64,000 bases of DNA from Cohnella fermenti (lineage in GTDB: Bacteria > Bacillota > Bacilli > Paenibacillales > Paenibacillaceae), in assembly GCF_004801405.1 (NCBI RefSeq), contig NZ_SSOB01000041.1, positions 1 through 64,000 on the forward strand. The letters are read 5' to 3'. The position numbers and the translations under genes were made by a program. How positions within the stretch are numbered: position 1 is the first letter of the stretch; each line of letters begins with the position of its first letter. Shown here piece by piece: positions 24,441-33,610 of this stretch. The notes under the pieces are model-generated. The model did not search any database. It was not told where the DNA came from and saw only the letters and a list, made by a program, of their open reading frames with translations.

Positions 24441-25559
24441 ATGTACCGGCATCGCAAATGGATCGTCATGATTGCGATCGGCATCGGTTTTCTGCTGCTG
24501 GTGGCAGCGCTGAGCTTTTATATGCGGCAGCAAACGGCTCAAAAGCGGGAACTGCGGGAGCAACTGGAGGAGCAAACGAGGGCCGTACAAACGATGGAAC
24601 ACGTGGCGAAGAAGCGCGTGCTGGTTTTGACGCATGCCCTTTCATCGGGAACGATGATAAGGGATACGGATGTCGCGATCGCAGAGGTGCCGGAAGCGCA
24701 AGCGGCGCTCGACAGCTTGAGCGAGAAAAGCGCGGCGGTCGGCAAAACAGTGAAAATCGATTTGCCGCAAAGGATGACGCTGACCGCATCCATGCTCGCG
24801 GACGGACAACCACTCGCATCGGACGTACGAGAGCAGGAATTCAACGTGATCCAACTGCCAACTAATTTGAAAAAAGGGCAGTATGTCGACGTGCGGATCG
24901 GATTCCCGACGGGCGAGGATTTTATTGTGCTGAGCAAAAAGCGGGTCCGGGATTTGTCCGGCACGATCGTTTGGTATGACATGAACGAATCGGAAATCTT
25001 GTTGGTCTCCAGTGCGATCATCGATGCGTATTTGCAAGGAGCGCGCCTCTATGCGCTTCCCTACATCGAACCCGGCATGCAGCAGGCGGCGGTGGCAAAC
25101 TATCCGGCCAATACGAAGGTGCTCGATCTGATGGAGCGCGATCCGAACCTATTGGAGACAGCGAAAACGGAACTGGCTCGTCAATTGCGCGCCACGTTGA
25201 ACGATAACCTGAAAGCCATGAGCAAAGCGGACAAGCAGCAGGTGATCAGCGGCAACACCACCGTGCAGCAGCAACTGCAAAACGAACGGGTCATGACCGA
25301 GCAGAACAACGGTTTTGTCAACCAAAGCGCGCAGCAGCCTGTAAATGTCGGAAGCACGAATAGTTCCGGTGTGCCGGATTCGACAGACTCTTCGACTGCC
25401 CGATCCGAAAAGCCGCCGGCAAATTTGCAGGGAGACGACACAACAACGGGCAATCTCGCTCCCGATACCCCCGATGTTTCAGATTCTTCAGACGTCACCC
25501 AAAACTCAAATGCTGACGATCGATTGCAGGATGTGTTCGAGCAATCCGATGCCGGGTGA
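24441..25559 (+). CDS. CpaB/SAF-domain pilus assembly protein
   Basis: A 372-residue protein. An N-terminal membrane helix (about 8-28) is followed by a short coiled coil. A SAF domain lies at about 58-130 (LTHALSSGTMIRDTDVAIAE, KIDLPQRMTLTASML), then a CpaB-like part (TNLKKGQYVDVRIGFPTGED). From about residue 270 the tail is Gln/Asn/Ser-rich and probably disordered. CpaB/RcpC-type proteins cap or gate Flp pilus assembly across the envelope. The gene precedes two ParA-like genes and the ATPase. Confidence 0.75.
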   Translation: MYRHRKWIVMIAIGIGFLLLVAALSFYMRQQTAQKRELREQLEEQTRAVQTMEHVAKKRVLVLTHALSSGTMIRDTDVAIAEVPEAQAALDSLSEKSAAVGKTVKIDLPQRMTLTASMLADGQPLASDVREQEFNVIQLPTNLKKGQYVDVRIGFPTGEDFIVLSKKRVRDLSGTIVWYDMNESEILLVSSAIIDAYLQGARLYALPYIEPGMQQAAVANYPANTKVLDLMERDPNLLETAKTELARQLRATLNDNLKAMSKADKQQVISGNTTVQQQLQNERVMTEQNNGFVNQSAQQPVNVGSTNSSGVPDSTDSSTARSEKPPANLQGDDTTTGNLAPDTPDVSDSSDVTQNSNADDRLQDVFEQSDAG

Positions 25560-25572
25560 GGAGGAGTCCGAG

Positions 25573-26298
25573 ATGAAACAGGCTCTGTTTCTGGGAGCGA
25601 CGGAGAAAAGCCATCTGTTGCTGACGCTCGGCAAGCTGCTCGTGCAAGCGGAATTGCGCGTGTTGCTGGTCGATTCCACAATCGCCCAAACGATTCATGG
25701 CTATCTGCCCGTATCGGATACGAGGCCGGGATCTTTTGTGTTGGAATTTGAAGGATTGGACATCGCGGCGGGCTTTATCAATCGTGGACAACTGGAACGC
25801 CATTTCCGTCAACAGGGCGGGCAGATGACGGATTACGATGTGTTGCTGCTGGATACGGATCATACCGAGTTCGTCAAAGGGTGCGATCTGTCGGACATGA
25901 CGCTTCGCGTTTGGTGCGCCAGTCCGGATAGACGGATATTGAGCAAAAACGCGGAGCTGTTGCAGCGGCTTTGTTTGGCGGAGGCTGCTGTGCAGCCGGT
26001 GCCGTTTGTCAAATTGGTGCATCCGTTTGTACCGACCGCGATCCCGGAGGCTTACTTCGACGCATTGCAATCCGCCGAGACGCTGCGTTGGGGGGATTTG
26101 GAACTGCGTATTCCGCTGAACGAACGGGACGTTATCGCTCGCTTCGAAAATCAACATCATGCTCGAATCGCCGCGAAACGGTTGTCCGGCCCCTATGTGC
26201 AGGCGGTGATGGCCTTGGCTAAAGCTATTACCGGTTTCGAGGACCGCACGATCAAAAACGCGTGGCGGCGCATGAGGAGGGAGAAGCGTGGGACATAG
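25573..26298 (+). CDS. Divergent ParA/MinD-like protein 1
   Basis: A 241-residue protein with ParA-like organisation but a degraded nucleotide site: MKQALFLGATEKSHLLLTLG replaces the Walker A loop, VLLVDSTIAQTIHGYLP the switch strand, and VLLLDTDHTEFVKGCDLSD follows. The Lys of KGGxGKT is not conserved. It may be a non-hydrolysing partner of the CpaE-like and second ParA-like proteins. The start is ATG at 25573 with GAGGAGG upstream. Its stop overlaps the next GTG start. Confidence 0.6.
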   Translation: MKQALFLGATEKSHLLLTLGKLLVQAELRVLLVDSTIAQTIHGYLPVSDTRPGSFVLEFEGLDIAAGFINRGQLERHFRQQGGQMTDYDVLLLDTDHTEFVKGCDLSDMTLRVWCASPDRRILSKNAELLQRLCLAEAAVQPVPFVKLVHPFVPTAIPEAYFDALQSAETLRWGDLELRIPLNERDVIARFENQHHARIAAKRLSGPYVQAVMALAKAITGFEDRTIKNAWRRMRREKRGT

Positions 26299-27112
26299 CG
26301 TAGTGTTTTGGAGTCCGGTCTCCGGACAAGCGGGCAATACGTCCAATTTGGCCGTGATCGCCGGATTGCTCGGCTTGGAATACTCCGCGCGCGTGCTGCT
26401 GTTCGGCCATGCGCAAAGCCGCCGCGCCGCGCTGGAGCAGGCGCTGCTGCCCCGCAAGCCGGAAGAGGCGCGCGGCGACGATATCGGCATAGATGCGTTG
26501 GCCCGGCTGGTGCGGCATCGCAAGCTGCAGCCGGGGATGATCGCCAATTACACGCTGCCGCTGCTGCAGCATCGCCTCGATCTGCTGCCCGGGTCCGATC
26601 AACCGGACAAAGCATGGATGCCTTCCATGAAAACGGAACTCCAGCCGCTGCTGGAAGCGGCCAAACGCGGCTACGATCTCGTTTTGATCGACGGCGGCAA
26701 CGGCACGGGTTCCGGCTGGTCCCGGCAATTGCTGCAGCAGGCGGACGTGGTGATCGTAAGCCTGAATCAGAATCGGTTGCTGTTGGAACGCTTCTTTCAC
26801 CAACAACTCGACAGTCTGCCGAATGTCCACCGCCTGCTCGTCCTGGGGCAGTATGATGCAGAAGCCAGCCAAACGTTGAAAAATACAGCCCGGACGTTTG
26901 CCCTGCGAGAGCCGCTTTATGCTGTGCCGCATCGGGCCGGGCTGATGGATGCGCTGCAGGCGGGACAGGTGCTCGACTTTTTGTTTCGCAACCGCCGGGT
27001 GCCGCGTGACCACGAGCATCATCTCTTTATGAAACGTGTCCGGGAGTTGGCGCAGGCCGTCGTTGCGGCATGCCATTTGGACAAGCCTTTTTTCGGCGGA
27101 AAGGAGGGATAG
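26288..27112 (+). CDS. Divergent ParA/MinD-like protein 2
   Basis: A 274-residue protein. SPVSGQAGNTSNLAVIAGLL stands where a P-loop is expected and lacks the Lys-Thr end. The later strand YDLVLIDGGNGTGSG is typical of ParA/MinD, as are QADVVIVSLNQNRLLLERFF and LVLGQYD. The GTG start overlaps the previous stop by 11 nt. Similar proteins accompany Tad-like clusters in Firmicutes. Function probably lies in positioning or regulating the assembly ATPase, which is inference. Confidence 0.6.
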   Translation: MGHSVVFWSPVSGQAGNTSNLAVIAGLLGLEYSARVLLFGHAQSRRAALEQALLPRKPEEARGDDIGIDALARLVRHRKLQPGMIANYTLPLLQHRLDLLPGSDQPDKAWMPSMKTELQPLLEAAKRGYDLVLIDGGNGTGSGWSRQLLQQADVVIVSLNQNRLLLERFFHQQLDSLPNVHRLLVLGQYDAEASQTLKNTARTFALREPLYAVPHRAGLMDALQAGQVLDFLFRNRRVPRDHEHHLFMKRVRELAQAVVAACHLDKPFFGGKEG

Positions 27113-27117
27113 CGCGA

Positions 27118-28986
27118 ATGGCGCTCCTTCATGCGTTGCTCAGCTTCATGCTGCTTGCGCTGGTTGCTGCGCTCCTGTATGTCCGATTAAGCGGCCGCGC
27201 CTCTGAAAAGCCTCCGACGGAGCGGGCTTATACGACTGCGGCGATGACGGATTACGTCAAGCAGGCGCTGCATGAGATGACAAGCAGCAATTTGTACGAT
27301 TTGGGCTTGTCGGAGGAGGAGTTTCGACGCCGCAAGGCCAAGCGCGCCGAGTTGAAAAAGGCGCTGCGCGGCTGCACCTCCGGGGATTTGCGGGACAAGG
27401 CGTATATCAAGCAGTTTCTGGTCGACTTGCTTGTTCGTCAGTATCAACTGGACGAGACTGCGATCAATAACGTGATTCCATTCGACGATCCCTATGAGTT
27501 GTCCGCGCAAGACCAATTTGAAATTTTGCTTCATGTATATAAGAAGCGATACCGGTACGACGCGCTAAGCGAATTGATTCGCAAATACGGGTTGGACCGG
27601 CCCAAACTGGGGATCGAGGACGGGCAAACCGAATCGTATCGCATTACCGCTGATGACATCCACGACATCTATAAAAAAGAAGCGCGGCGGTTGCATATGG
27701 ATGACAAGCTTCAAATTGTCGCCCAACGGATTTACCAGCAATACAAAGGATTTAGCGTGGTGGATGAGATTCGGGATATGAAGATTGACGGCGTATCGGG
27801 CGGGGTGTCCGGCTTGCCGCCCGCCGTATGGGAGGGGGAGTGGGAATTCGACTCCGACTCGCTGCTGCGCGAGGTTCCGAAATCTCACGACAGCGTCTGG
27901 ATGTTTTACAAAGGCAAATCGATTCATTTGAGCTTTCTTTCCTTCGGTTCAGAGCAGGAGCTGAAGCGCGTCTGCCAAAACGTATACAAATACAACTTCC
28001 CCGGCCAATTGTCGGAAGCGAACGGCTATAAGGTCAATGAAATGGCAGACGGCTCCCGGGTTGTCGTGCTTCGCCCCCGATTTTCGGAATCGTGGGCATT
28101 TTTTGTGCGCAAATTCGACGTGCAGAGCGCGACGCTCGAGCAGCTCATTGGAGATGACAACGCCGAACTGCCGATTTCGCTCATTGCCTATCTGGTCAAA
28201 GGCGCACGCATTACCGCCATTACCGGCGCGCAGGGGAGCGGCAAAACTACGCTATTGATGGCGATGGTCAAGTATATTCCCGCTACCTTTCCGATTCGCG
28301 TTCAAGAAATGAGCTTCGAATTGCATCTGCGCAAAATCTACAAGGACCGCAACATCTTGAGTTTTCGGGAGACGGAGACGATCAGCGGTCAGGACGGGCT
28401 CGACGTGCAGAAAAAGACGGACGGGACCGTCAATATTCTCGGCGAAGTGGCGACCGATCCGGTCGCGGCCTGGATGATTCAAATGGCGCAGGTGGCATCG
28501 CTGTTTACGCTATTCACGCATCATGCCAAAACGTTCAAGGACCTGGTGTTCTCGTTACGGAACTCCTTGCTCAAAACGGGCATGTTTTCCAATGAAACGG
28601 TTGCCGAACAGCAGGTCGTCAGCGTGATCAACTTCGATATTCATCTAAAGCGGGATATCGACGGACATCGGTATATCGAACGCATTACGGAATGCGTGCC
28701 GCTGGAGCAAGCCACCGATTATCCTCAAACCTTCCGCCAAGCGGGAACGCTGGAGGAGAAAATGACCGCCTTTATGGAAACGGCAGCGGAATACTTTCGA
28801 CGATCGACGGACCGAACCGCTTATGTCGAACGCAATATCGTGGAATACCGAAACGGGCATTATGTTGCCGTTCATCCGCTGTCGGAACGCAATCGCAAGG
28901 AGATGGCGGAGCATTTGACCGTTTCGGAACGCAACGCATTTGCTGCGTTTCTGGCCGCGCATTGGGAGGAAGCGAATGGACATTAA
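27118..28986 (+). CDS. CpaF/TadA-like secretion ATPase
   Basis: A 622-residue protein with an N-terminal hydrophobic helix (residues 3-24), unusual for CpaF. A 300-residue N-terminal domain leads into a type II/IV secretion ATPase. Walker A GAQGSGKTTL is near residue 370; the region FPIRVQEMSFELHLRKIYKD corresponds to the Asp/Glu box, and EVATDPVAAWMIQMAQVAS to the Walker B/His-box area. LFTHHAKTFKDLVFSLRNSL follows. It would power assembly of the pilin-like proteins. The ATG at 27118 has GGAAAGGAGGG upstream. It overlaps the next gene by 11 nt. Confidence 0.8.
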   Translation: MALLHALLSFMLLALVAALLYVRLSGRASEKPPTERAYTTAAMTDYVKQALHEMTSSNLYDLGLSEEEFRRRKAKRAELKKALRGCTSGDLRDKAYIKQFLVDLLVRQYQLDETAINNVIPFDDPYELSAQDQFEILLHVYKKRYRYDALSELIRKYGLDRPKLGIEDGQTESYRITADDIHDIYKKEARRLHMDDKLQIVAQRIYQQYKGFSVVDEIRDMKIDGVSGGVSGLPPAVWEGEWEFDSDSLLREVPKSHDSVWMFYKGKSIHLSFLSFGSEQELKRVCQNVYKYNFPGQLSEANGYKVNEMADGSRVVVLRPRFSESWAFFVRKFDVQSATLEQLIGDDNAELPISLIAYLVKGARITAITGAQGSGKTTLLMAMVKYIPATFPIRVQEMSFELHLRKIYKDRNILSFRETETISGQDGLDVQKKTDGTVNILGEVATDPVAAWMIQMAQVASLFTLFTHHAKTFKDLVFSLRNSLLKTGMFSNETVAEQQVVSVINFDIHLKRDIDGHRYIERITECVPLEQATDYPQTFRQAGTLEEKMTAFMETAAEYFRRSTDRTAYVERNIVEYRNGHYVAVHPLSERNRKEMAEHLTVSERNAFAAFLAAHWEEANGH

Positions 28987-31042
28987 ATCGATGCTGTCGA
29001 TTGTGCTTGGCGCGGCGGTTCTCTTGTTCCTGGCCTCCCTGTTGCTGTTGACCTGGTTGTCCCGCGCCAATACCGGGGTCGGATCGGTTCGGGAGTACGA
29101 GACGCTCCGGCTTCCCGGTAAAGCGACGCGCAAGCAGAGGACGGCCAGTCTCCTGCAGCGCATGTATACCCTAAGCGAACGCTTGCCGCTGCTTTGCACC
29201 TATCTTCATTCGATTCGCAGGCGGCTGACCGCCCTCCAACCTTATGACGAATGGAAGCTACGGCTGGAAACAATCAAGATTGCTTTAATAGCATGGAGCG
29301 TGCTGGCGATTGCCGTCATTGCCGTTTTGTGGTGGATCCGCGATCCGCTAACCCTTGCAATGGTGCTGATGGGCGTATGGGTGCTGCATGGCATGGTGGC
29401 AGACGTGTTCGTCCATCGGTTGGAGAACAAGCTGTTGCGTCAGCTTCGGCATTTTATGGCCGATATCCGGCATCATTACCATCGGCACGGCATGGTGGAC
29501 GAAGCGGTGTACGAAGCAACGGACAGCGCGCCTTACGAAATGGCATTGCACGGGCAAGAACTCCATGCGCTGCTGACGGACAGCCGCCCGGAAGAACGGC
29601 TGGAGGCGTACTACGAGACCGCGCCCAACCGATTTTTGAAGGGATTGGCGGGCATGTCCCATCTCGTCAAGGAATACGGCGACAAGCAACTGCCAACCGG
29701 CTCGCTTTATTTGAAGGCGCTCGGCAAGCTGACGACAGAGTTGAATCTGACGCTGCTTCGCCGGGAGAAGCTCAGCTATTTGTTGCAGGGGTTGACAGCG
29801 ATTGCGCTAGTGCCGATGCTGTTTACCAAGCCAATCGAAGCATGGGCGCGGCATTATTTCACGGCACTTGACGATTTTTATGCCAGTACCCTGGGATGGG
29901 TGCTGAAAGCAGGCTTACTCCTGATCATCTTTCTTTCCTATGTGCTGCTCCGGCAAATGCAGGAGCTGGACGGGAGGCAACGAGCGCCGCGCGGCAAGCC
30001 CTGGGAGCAACGAATTTATGAGCTCGCGTGGGTGCGCCGATGGATGGAACGATTTCTGTCGGGCATACGACCTTCAGCCCGTCAGCATGTGTTGCTCAAG
30101 GAAACGAATTCGCCGTTGCGCCTGGAATGGTTTGCCGTCCGGCGTGTGGCGGTTTGTCTGTTGGCGTTTGTTCTGGCGCTCGGCTTTTTTGTTGCGCTGC
30201 ATGCGGCTGGCCATCATCGAATCTTGTACGCCCCGGCTCAAACGAGTACGCTGTTCGGACGGCTGTCCCCGGAGGAGGCAGCCCAGGCCCAGGTGGAATC
30301 GGCGGAAGACCGGCGCATTCTGCAACGTGTCAGCGGCACACGGGACAATCCGTCGGTTGCGGTATTGCGCGAATTGCGAAAAGATCCGCAGTTGGCAGGA
30401 GATGAGACGCAGCTGCGCGCCGCCGCGCAGCGCATTTTGGGAAAAATGGATGCTTCGCGCGGCAATTATTTAAAATGGTGGGAGGTGATGCTGGCGTTGC
30501 TGGCCGGTTGGGGCGGTTATTTCGCTCCGTTCGGCATTTTGCTGTTCCAGCGACAAATGCGGCAGATGGAGCGCAAGCATGAGGTGGATCAATTGTACGC
30601 GGTGATCGGCATGCTGGCCGAAATGGAACGCATGTCGGTCGAGCATCTGCTGGAGTGGTTGGAGCGGTTCGCGCTTGTTTTCAAAGAGCCCATACAGACG
30701 TGTCTGCTGCATTACGAGCAAGGCGCGGAACAGGCGCTGGAGCAACTCAAAACGGATGCGCCGTTTTTGCCGTTCGCTCGGCTGGTAGAAAAGCTGCAGT
30801 TGGCGGTGGAGCGGATTCCGATTCGGCAAGCGTTTGACGATCTCGAATCCGAGTACGTCTTTAATCAGGAGCAGCGCAAGCAAGAATACGAGCAACTGAT
30901 CGACAGCAAAGCGAATTGGGGACGGATGATCGGTTTTGTGCCGTTGATGGCGCTCATTTTCGGTTATCTTGTTTTGCCGTTGGTGTACGTCAGCTTGTCG
31001 CAAATGTCGGTGTATTACGAACAGATTCAACGAATTCAATAA
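28976..31042 (+). CDS. Fused TadB-TadC-like membrane platform protein
   Basis: A 688-residue inner-membrane protein with two T2SF-like halves. The first spans about residues 1-345, with helices at 8-30, 98-140, 268-290 and 305-330 and RQLRHFMADIRHHYHRHG. The second spans about 380-688, with helices near 388-412, 503-523 and 640-665 and MERKHEVDQLYAVIGMLAEM. In canonical Tad systems TadB and TadC are separate genes, so this looks like a fusion. It is the platform on which the ATPase acts. The ATG at 28976 follows GGGAGGA and overlaps the ATPase gene. Confidence 0.7.
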   Translation: MDIKSMLSIVLGAAVLLFLASLLLLTWLSRANTGVGSVREYETLRLPGKATRKQRTASLLQRMYTLSERLPLLCTYLHSIRRRLTALQPYDEWKLRLETIKIALIAWSVLAIAVIAVLWWIRDPLTLAMVLMGVWVLHGMVADVFVHRLENKLLRQLRHFMADIRHHYHRHGMVDEAVYEATDSAPYEMALHGQELHALLTDSRPEERLEAYYETAPNRFLKGLAGMSHLVKEYGDKQLPTGSLYLKALGKLTTELNLTLLRREKLSYLLQGLTAIALVPMLFTKPIEAWARHYFTALDDFYASTLGWVLKAGLLLIIFLSYVLLRQMQELDGRQRAPRGKPWEQRIYELAWVRRWMERFLSGIRPSARQHVLLKETNSPLRLEWFAVRRVAVCLLAFVLALGFFVALHAAGHHRILYAPAQTSTLFGRLSPEEAAQAQVESAEDRRILQRVSGTRDNPSVAVLRELRKDPQLAGDETQLRAAAQRILGKMDASRGNYLKWWEVMLALLAGWGGYFAPFGILLFQRQMRQMERKHEVDQLYAVIGMLAEMERMSVEHLLEWLERFALVFKEPIQTCLLHYEQGAEQALEQLKTDAPFLPFARLVEKLQLAVERIPIRQAFDDLESEYVFNQEQRKQEYEQLIDSKANWGRMIGFVPLMALIFGYLVLPLVYVSLSQMSVYYEQIQRIQ

Positions 31043-31056
31043 AATCGTTGTGCTTA

Positions 31057-31082
31057 CCAGCCCTTGTTCGCGAGGGCTGTTT
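31057..31082 (+). terminator. Possible internal attenuator
   Basis: The stem AGCCCT / AGGGCT with loop TGTTCGCG is followed by GTTTGTGTTG. The T-run is weak. It lies between the platform gene and the first pilin-like gene, where a processing or attenuation hairpin could raise the level of the pilins relative to the machinery. Confidence 0.4.
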
Positions 31083-31122
31083 GTGTTGTCCTACAATTCA
31101 CTCAAAAGGAGAGAGAAACCGT

Positions 31123-31602
31123 ATGTCCAATGCACAGAAGGCGCTTGTCATGGCTGCGGGAACGTTTTTGGCGATCGCATTGATTACGCTGGCGGTGGTG
31201 CTGTTCGTCTCCGCCCAGGATTCGACCAAGGCGGCGCAAAGCAACTTCAGCAACTTGCAAACCGAGCTTTCGCAAACGGCCTTTACCGTTTACGACAATA
31301 CGACGCTGTCCGGCAGCCAGGTCGTCAACGCCCTGCGGAAGTTTACGGATCAGGACCAGTTCGGCATTCAAATTACGACGGGGAAAAATCCGGCGGGGCA
31401 GTGGTACGGGAAAATCATCAATATCGGCGTCCCGCTGGAGAGCGTGACATACGGCTCGGTGGACGGTGAAGCGTCGGGAACGCTGACGCAAGTGATGGAC
31501 GAGACCAATATCAATTATGTCAATCCGAACGGCAAATTCCGTTCTCAGTTGGTCATGGACCGCAGCAACGTCATTCGCGGCATCGTCTTCCACCAGCTGT
31601 AA
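31123..31602 (+). CDS. Membrane-anchored pilin-like protein 1
   Basis: A 159-residue protein with a short basic N-terminus, one hydrophobic helix (about 7-30) and an external domain, the general plan of a pseudopilin. There is no G-xxxx-E prepilin motif. The segment SGSQVVNALRKFTD resembles SGAEVLQTLAQID of the next gene, indicating paralogy. The start is ATG at 31123 after AAAAGGAGAG. Related small proteins follow Tad-like platforms in Firmicutes. It probably forms the extracellular fibre or scaffold. Confidence 0.55.
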   Translation: MSNAQKALVMAAGTFLAIALITLAVVLFVSAQDSTKAAQSNFSNLQTELSQTAFTVYDNTTLSGSQVVNALRKFTDQDQFGIQITTGKNPAGQWYGKIINIGVPLESVTYGSVDGEASGTLTQVMDETNINYVNPNGKFRSQLVMDRSNVIRGIVFHQL

Positions 31603-31612
31603 GATGGCGCAA

Positions 31613-31641
31613 GCAGCCTGCGCTTGGCCGCAGGCTGTTTT
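31613..31641 (+). terminator. Hairpin after pilin-like gene 1
   Basis: The stem CAGCCTGCG / CGCAGGCTG is followed by TTTT (31638-31641). A terminator here would make pilin-like protein 1 the most abundant product, as is common for major pilins. Confidence 0.6.
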
Positions 31642-31663
31642 CCGGAGGGAAGGAGAGGAGGAT

Positions 31664-32065
31664 TTGAACACATCCGTACGTTCGATGATCGAAATGAGTG
31701 CCGCATGCTTGCTGTTTTTAACGGCGATTACAATCGGATTATTTTTGTTTCAACGAGGAGCTGCCGCGCTGGATACAGCTTTTGTGTCCGGCCGACAGCT
31801 GGATCGCAGCATCGCGTCCACGTTATCGCCCATTGCCGGTGACGGCATGGTTTCCGGAGCAGAGGTTTTGCAGACCCTGGCTCAAATCGATCAAGTCGGT
31901 GCTGAGGTTGTCGTGGACGGCCGCACCTATCCACCGACGTTGGAACGGGATCAACTGACCGCAACCGAACTTGTCCTTGCCGGTCGTTATCGGGCTGAAA
32001 CCGAGCGGGACGGATCGGGAGCGATCATACGCATTCGATTCGCGCTTCAGGGAGGTGCGAGATGA
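31664..32065 (+). CDS. Membrane-anchored pilin-like protein 2
   Basis: A 133-residue protein with a short N-terminus (NTSVRSMIEMSAACLLF), a hydrophobic helix (about 10-28) and a small external domain with SGAEVLQTLAQID similar to pilin-like protein 1. An E just before the hydrophobic stretch (SMIEMSA) recalls the Glu of prepilins, but no cleavage Gly is visible. The start is TTG at 31664 after GGAGAGGAGG. It overlaps the next gene by 4 nt. Confidence 0.5.
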   Translation: MNTSVRSMIEMSAACLLFLTAITIGLFLFQRGAAALDTAFVSGRQLDRSIASTLSPIAGDGMVSGAEVLQTLAQIDQVGAEVVVDGRTYPPTLERDQLTATELVLAGRYRAETERDGSGAIIRIRFALQGGAR

Positions 32066-32610
32066 ACGCCCTGATCAAAATCTTCGCGGTGTTCGTCGCA
32101 ATTCTTCTATTATATATCTTTCCGATTTCGGCGGCGTTCGATCAGCAGGATGACGTATCGGAGTTGGTCGTTCTGCGGGCGACGACTTCCTTTGTCGATG
32201 CGGTCACAGACAAAGGATACCTGTCCCCGACGATGTACAACGATTTTATGCGGGCGATTCAGGAGACGGGAAACAGCTTCGACGTACAGATGGAGCATGG
32301 GCAAAAGACATACGATCCGGTTTACACCGATCCGGCCGATCCGAATACGTTTACCGGCGACTATGCCGTTCATTACAATACGTTTTACAAGACGCAAATA
32401 TTGGCGGTTCTGTTTCCGAACAGCGCGGCGGGCAAAGACGATCCGGCGCGCCGCTACCGGATGCACGAAGGCGATACGTTTTATGTGACGGTTCAAAATA
32501 CGAACCGGACCAACGGAACGATTTTGCATGATTTTCTCAATAACGCCAACAGCCCGAATGAAAAAATCTTTATTCCCTACGGAGGCGTCGTTCGCAATGA
32601 AAATGATTGA
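32062..32610 (+). CDS. Membrane-anchored pilin-like protein 3
   Basis: A 182-residue protein with an N-terminal hydrophobic helix (about 5-23) and an extracellular domain (RATTSFVDAVTDKGYLSPTM, FMRAIQETGNSFDVQMEH). The first helix plus GYLS...FMRAI pattern is shared with minor pilin-like proteins of Firmicutes Tad-like clusters. The ATG overlaps the previous stop, and its end overlaps the next gene by 14 nt. It is a likely minor subunit. Confidence 0.5.
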   Translation: MNALIKIFAVFVAILLLYIFPISAAFDQQDDVSELVVLRATTSFVDAVTDKGYLSPTMYNDFMRAIQETGNSFDVQMEHGQKTYDPVYTDPADPNTFTGDYAVHYNTFYKTQILAVLFPNSAAGKDDPARRYRMHEGDTFYVTVQNTNRTNGTILHDFLNNANSPNEKIFIPYGGVVRNEND

Positions 32611-33574
32611 ATGGGCCTTGATCGGGGCGCTGCTGCTGCTTCCGTTTTTCGTTGCCAACCGGCTGGATACGGAAGCACAGCGGAAAACGCTTGTGACGGA
32701 ACTGCGCTACGACGCCGCCTTGGATACGGCGGTGGATGATGCGGCTCGGGCGTTGCTCATTCATGCGAATCCGCAACAGGACGTACAATACGAGTCTGCC
32801 AAACGGGTGCCCGTGAACAAGGAAGAAGCGATGGAGACGTTCCAACGAACCTTGTACATGAATTTCGGCATTGCGGACGATCGGATTGCCCAAGGGGTAC
32901 TGGACCGCTATATTCCGGCTGTGGTGGTCATCGGTTACGACGGCTTTTGGGTGTATGGCGAGGAAGAAGTCCGCAGTGACTCCGGCGAAACGGAACTCAG
33001 GCGCGTTTGGGGACCGAAGAAGCCGTTTGCCTACCGCGATGCGCAGGGCAACAGTCTGGCATTTACGCTGGACGATCGGGTAACGGCATATGCGGCGGGC
33101 AGCGCTTCGTGGCAGGAAGGCTTGCGTTCGGAGATTCAGGCGACAACACCGATTCCGCTGCTGCAAGACGCCGAACGGTTTGAACAAGTCCGTCGCAATA
33201 CCATTGTAAATGCCGTCCAGAACGAACTGGCCTACCGGATCAATCGGTACAACCGGATGACAGCCCGCATCGGGGTGGCTTACACGTTCACGCTGCCCAC
33301 GATTAGCGAGGAAGAATGGAACAACTCTATCGACGATGTCGGTGTCATGGCTTTCCTGCAGGGCATTCCGATCGGAAGCCAAACGTACAACAATTATGCG
33401 CTCGGCGGCAGCCGGTTACTCAAAAGGACGAGCATTGTCGGCGCGTTGAAGGGCACCAGAAAAGTCTATTATCGCAGTTCCTGCGGCTATCCTTTTCCGG
33501 CGGAAGAAACGTTTGCCAACGAGAATGCCGCTGCGCGTAAAGGGTACATGCCGCTGCCTTGTCCTAGCTCGTGA
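32597..33574 (+). CDS. Membrane-anchored pilin-like protein 4 (large minor subunit)
   Basis: A 325-residue protein with a hydrophobic N-terminal helix (EWALIGALLLLPFFV, residues 4-20) and a long extracellular domain. LRYDAALDTAVDDAARALLI resembles the alpha-helical spine of a pilin; the remaining domain contains Cys and Pro-rich turns near the C-terminus (SSCGYPFPAEE, LPCPSS). It could be the tip or an adaptor to the WxL proteins encoded next. No family is recognised. Confidence 0.5.
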   Translation: MKMIEWALIGALLLLPFFVANRLDTEAQRKTLVTELRYDAALDTAVDDAARALLIHANPQQDVQYESAKRVPVNKEEAMETFQRTLYMNFGIADDRIAQGVLDRYIPAVVVIGYDGFWVYGEEEVRSDSGETELRRVWGPKKPFAYRDAQGNSLAFTLDDRVTAYAAGSASWQEGLRSEIQATTPIPLLQDAERFEQVRRNTIVNAVQNELAYRINRYNRMTARIGVAYTFTLPTISEEEWNNSIDDVGVMAFLQGIPIGSQTYNNYALGGSRLLKRTSIVGALKGTRKVYYRSSCGYPFPAEETFANENAAARKGYMPLPCPSS

Positions 33575-33610
33575 CGTAGTTGTTCATCGATAGAAGGGGG
33601 ATGCCCGGAT

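Noticed and set aside
25495..26547. 350-codon minus-strand frame
   Set aside because: Shadow across the two ParA-like genes, spanning their coupled junction; composition unlike a real protein.
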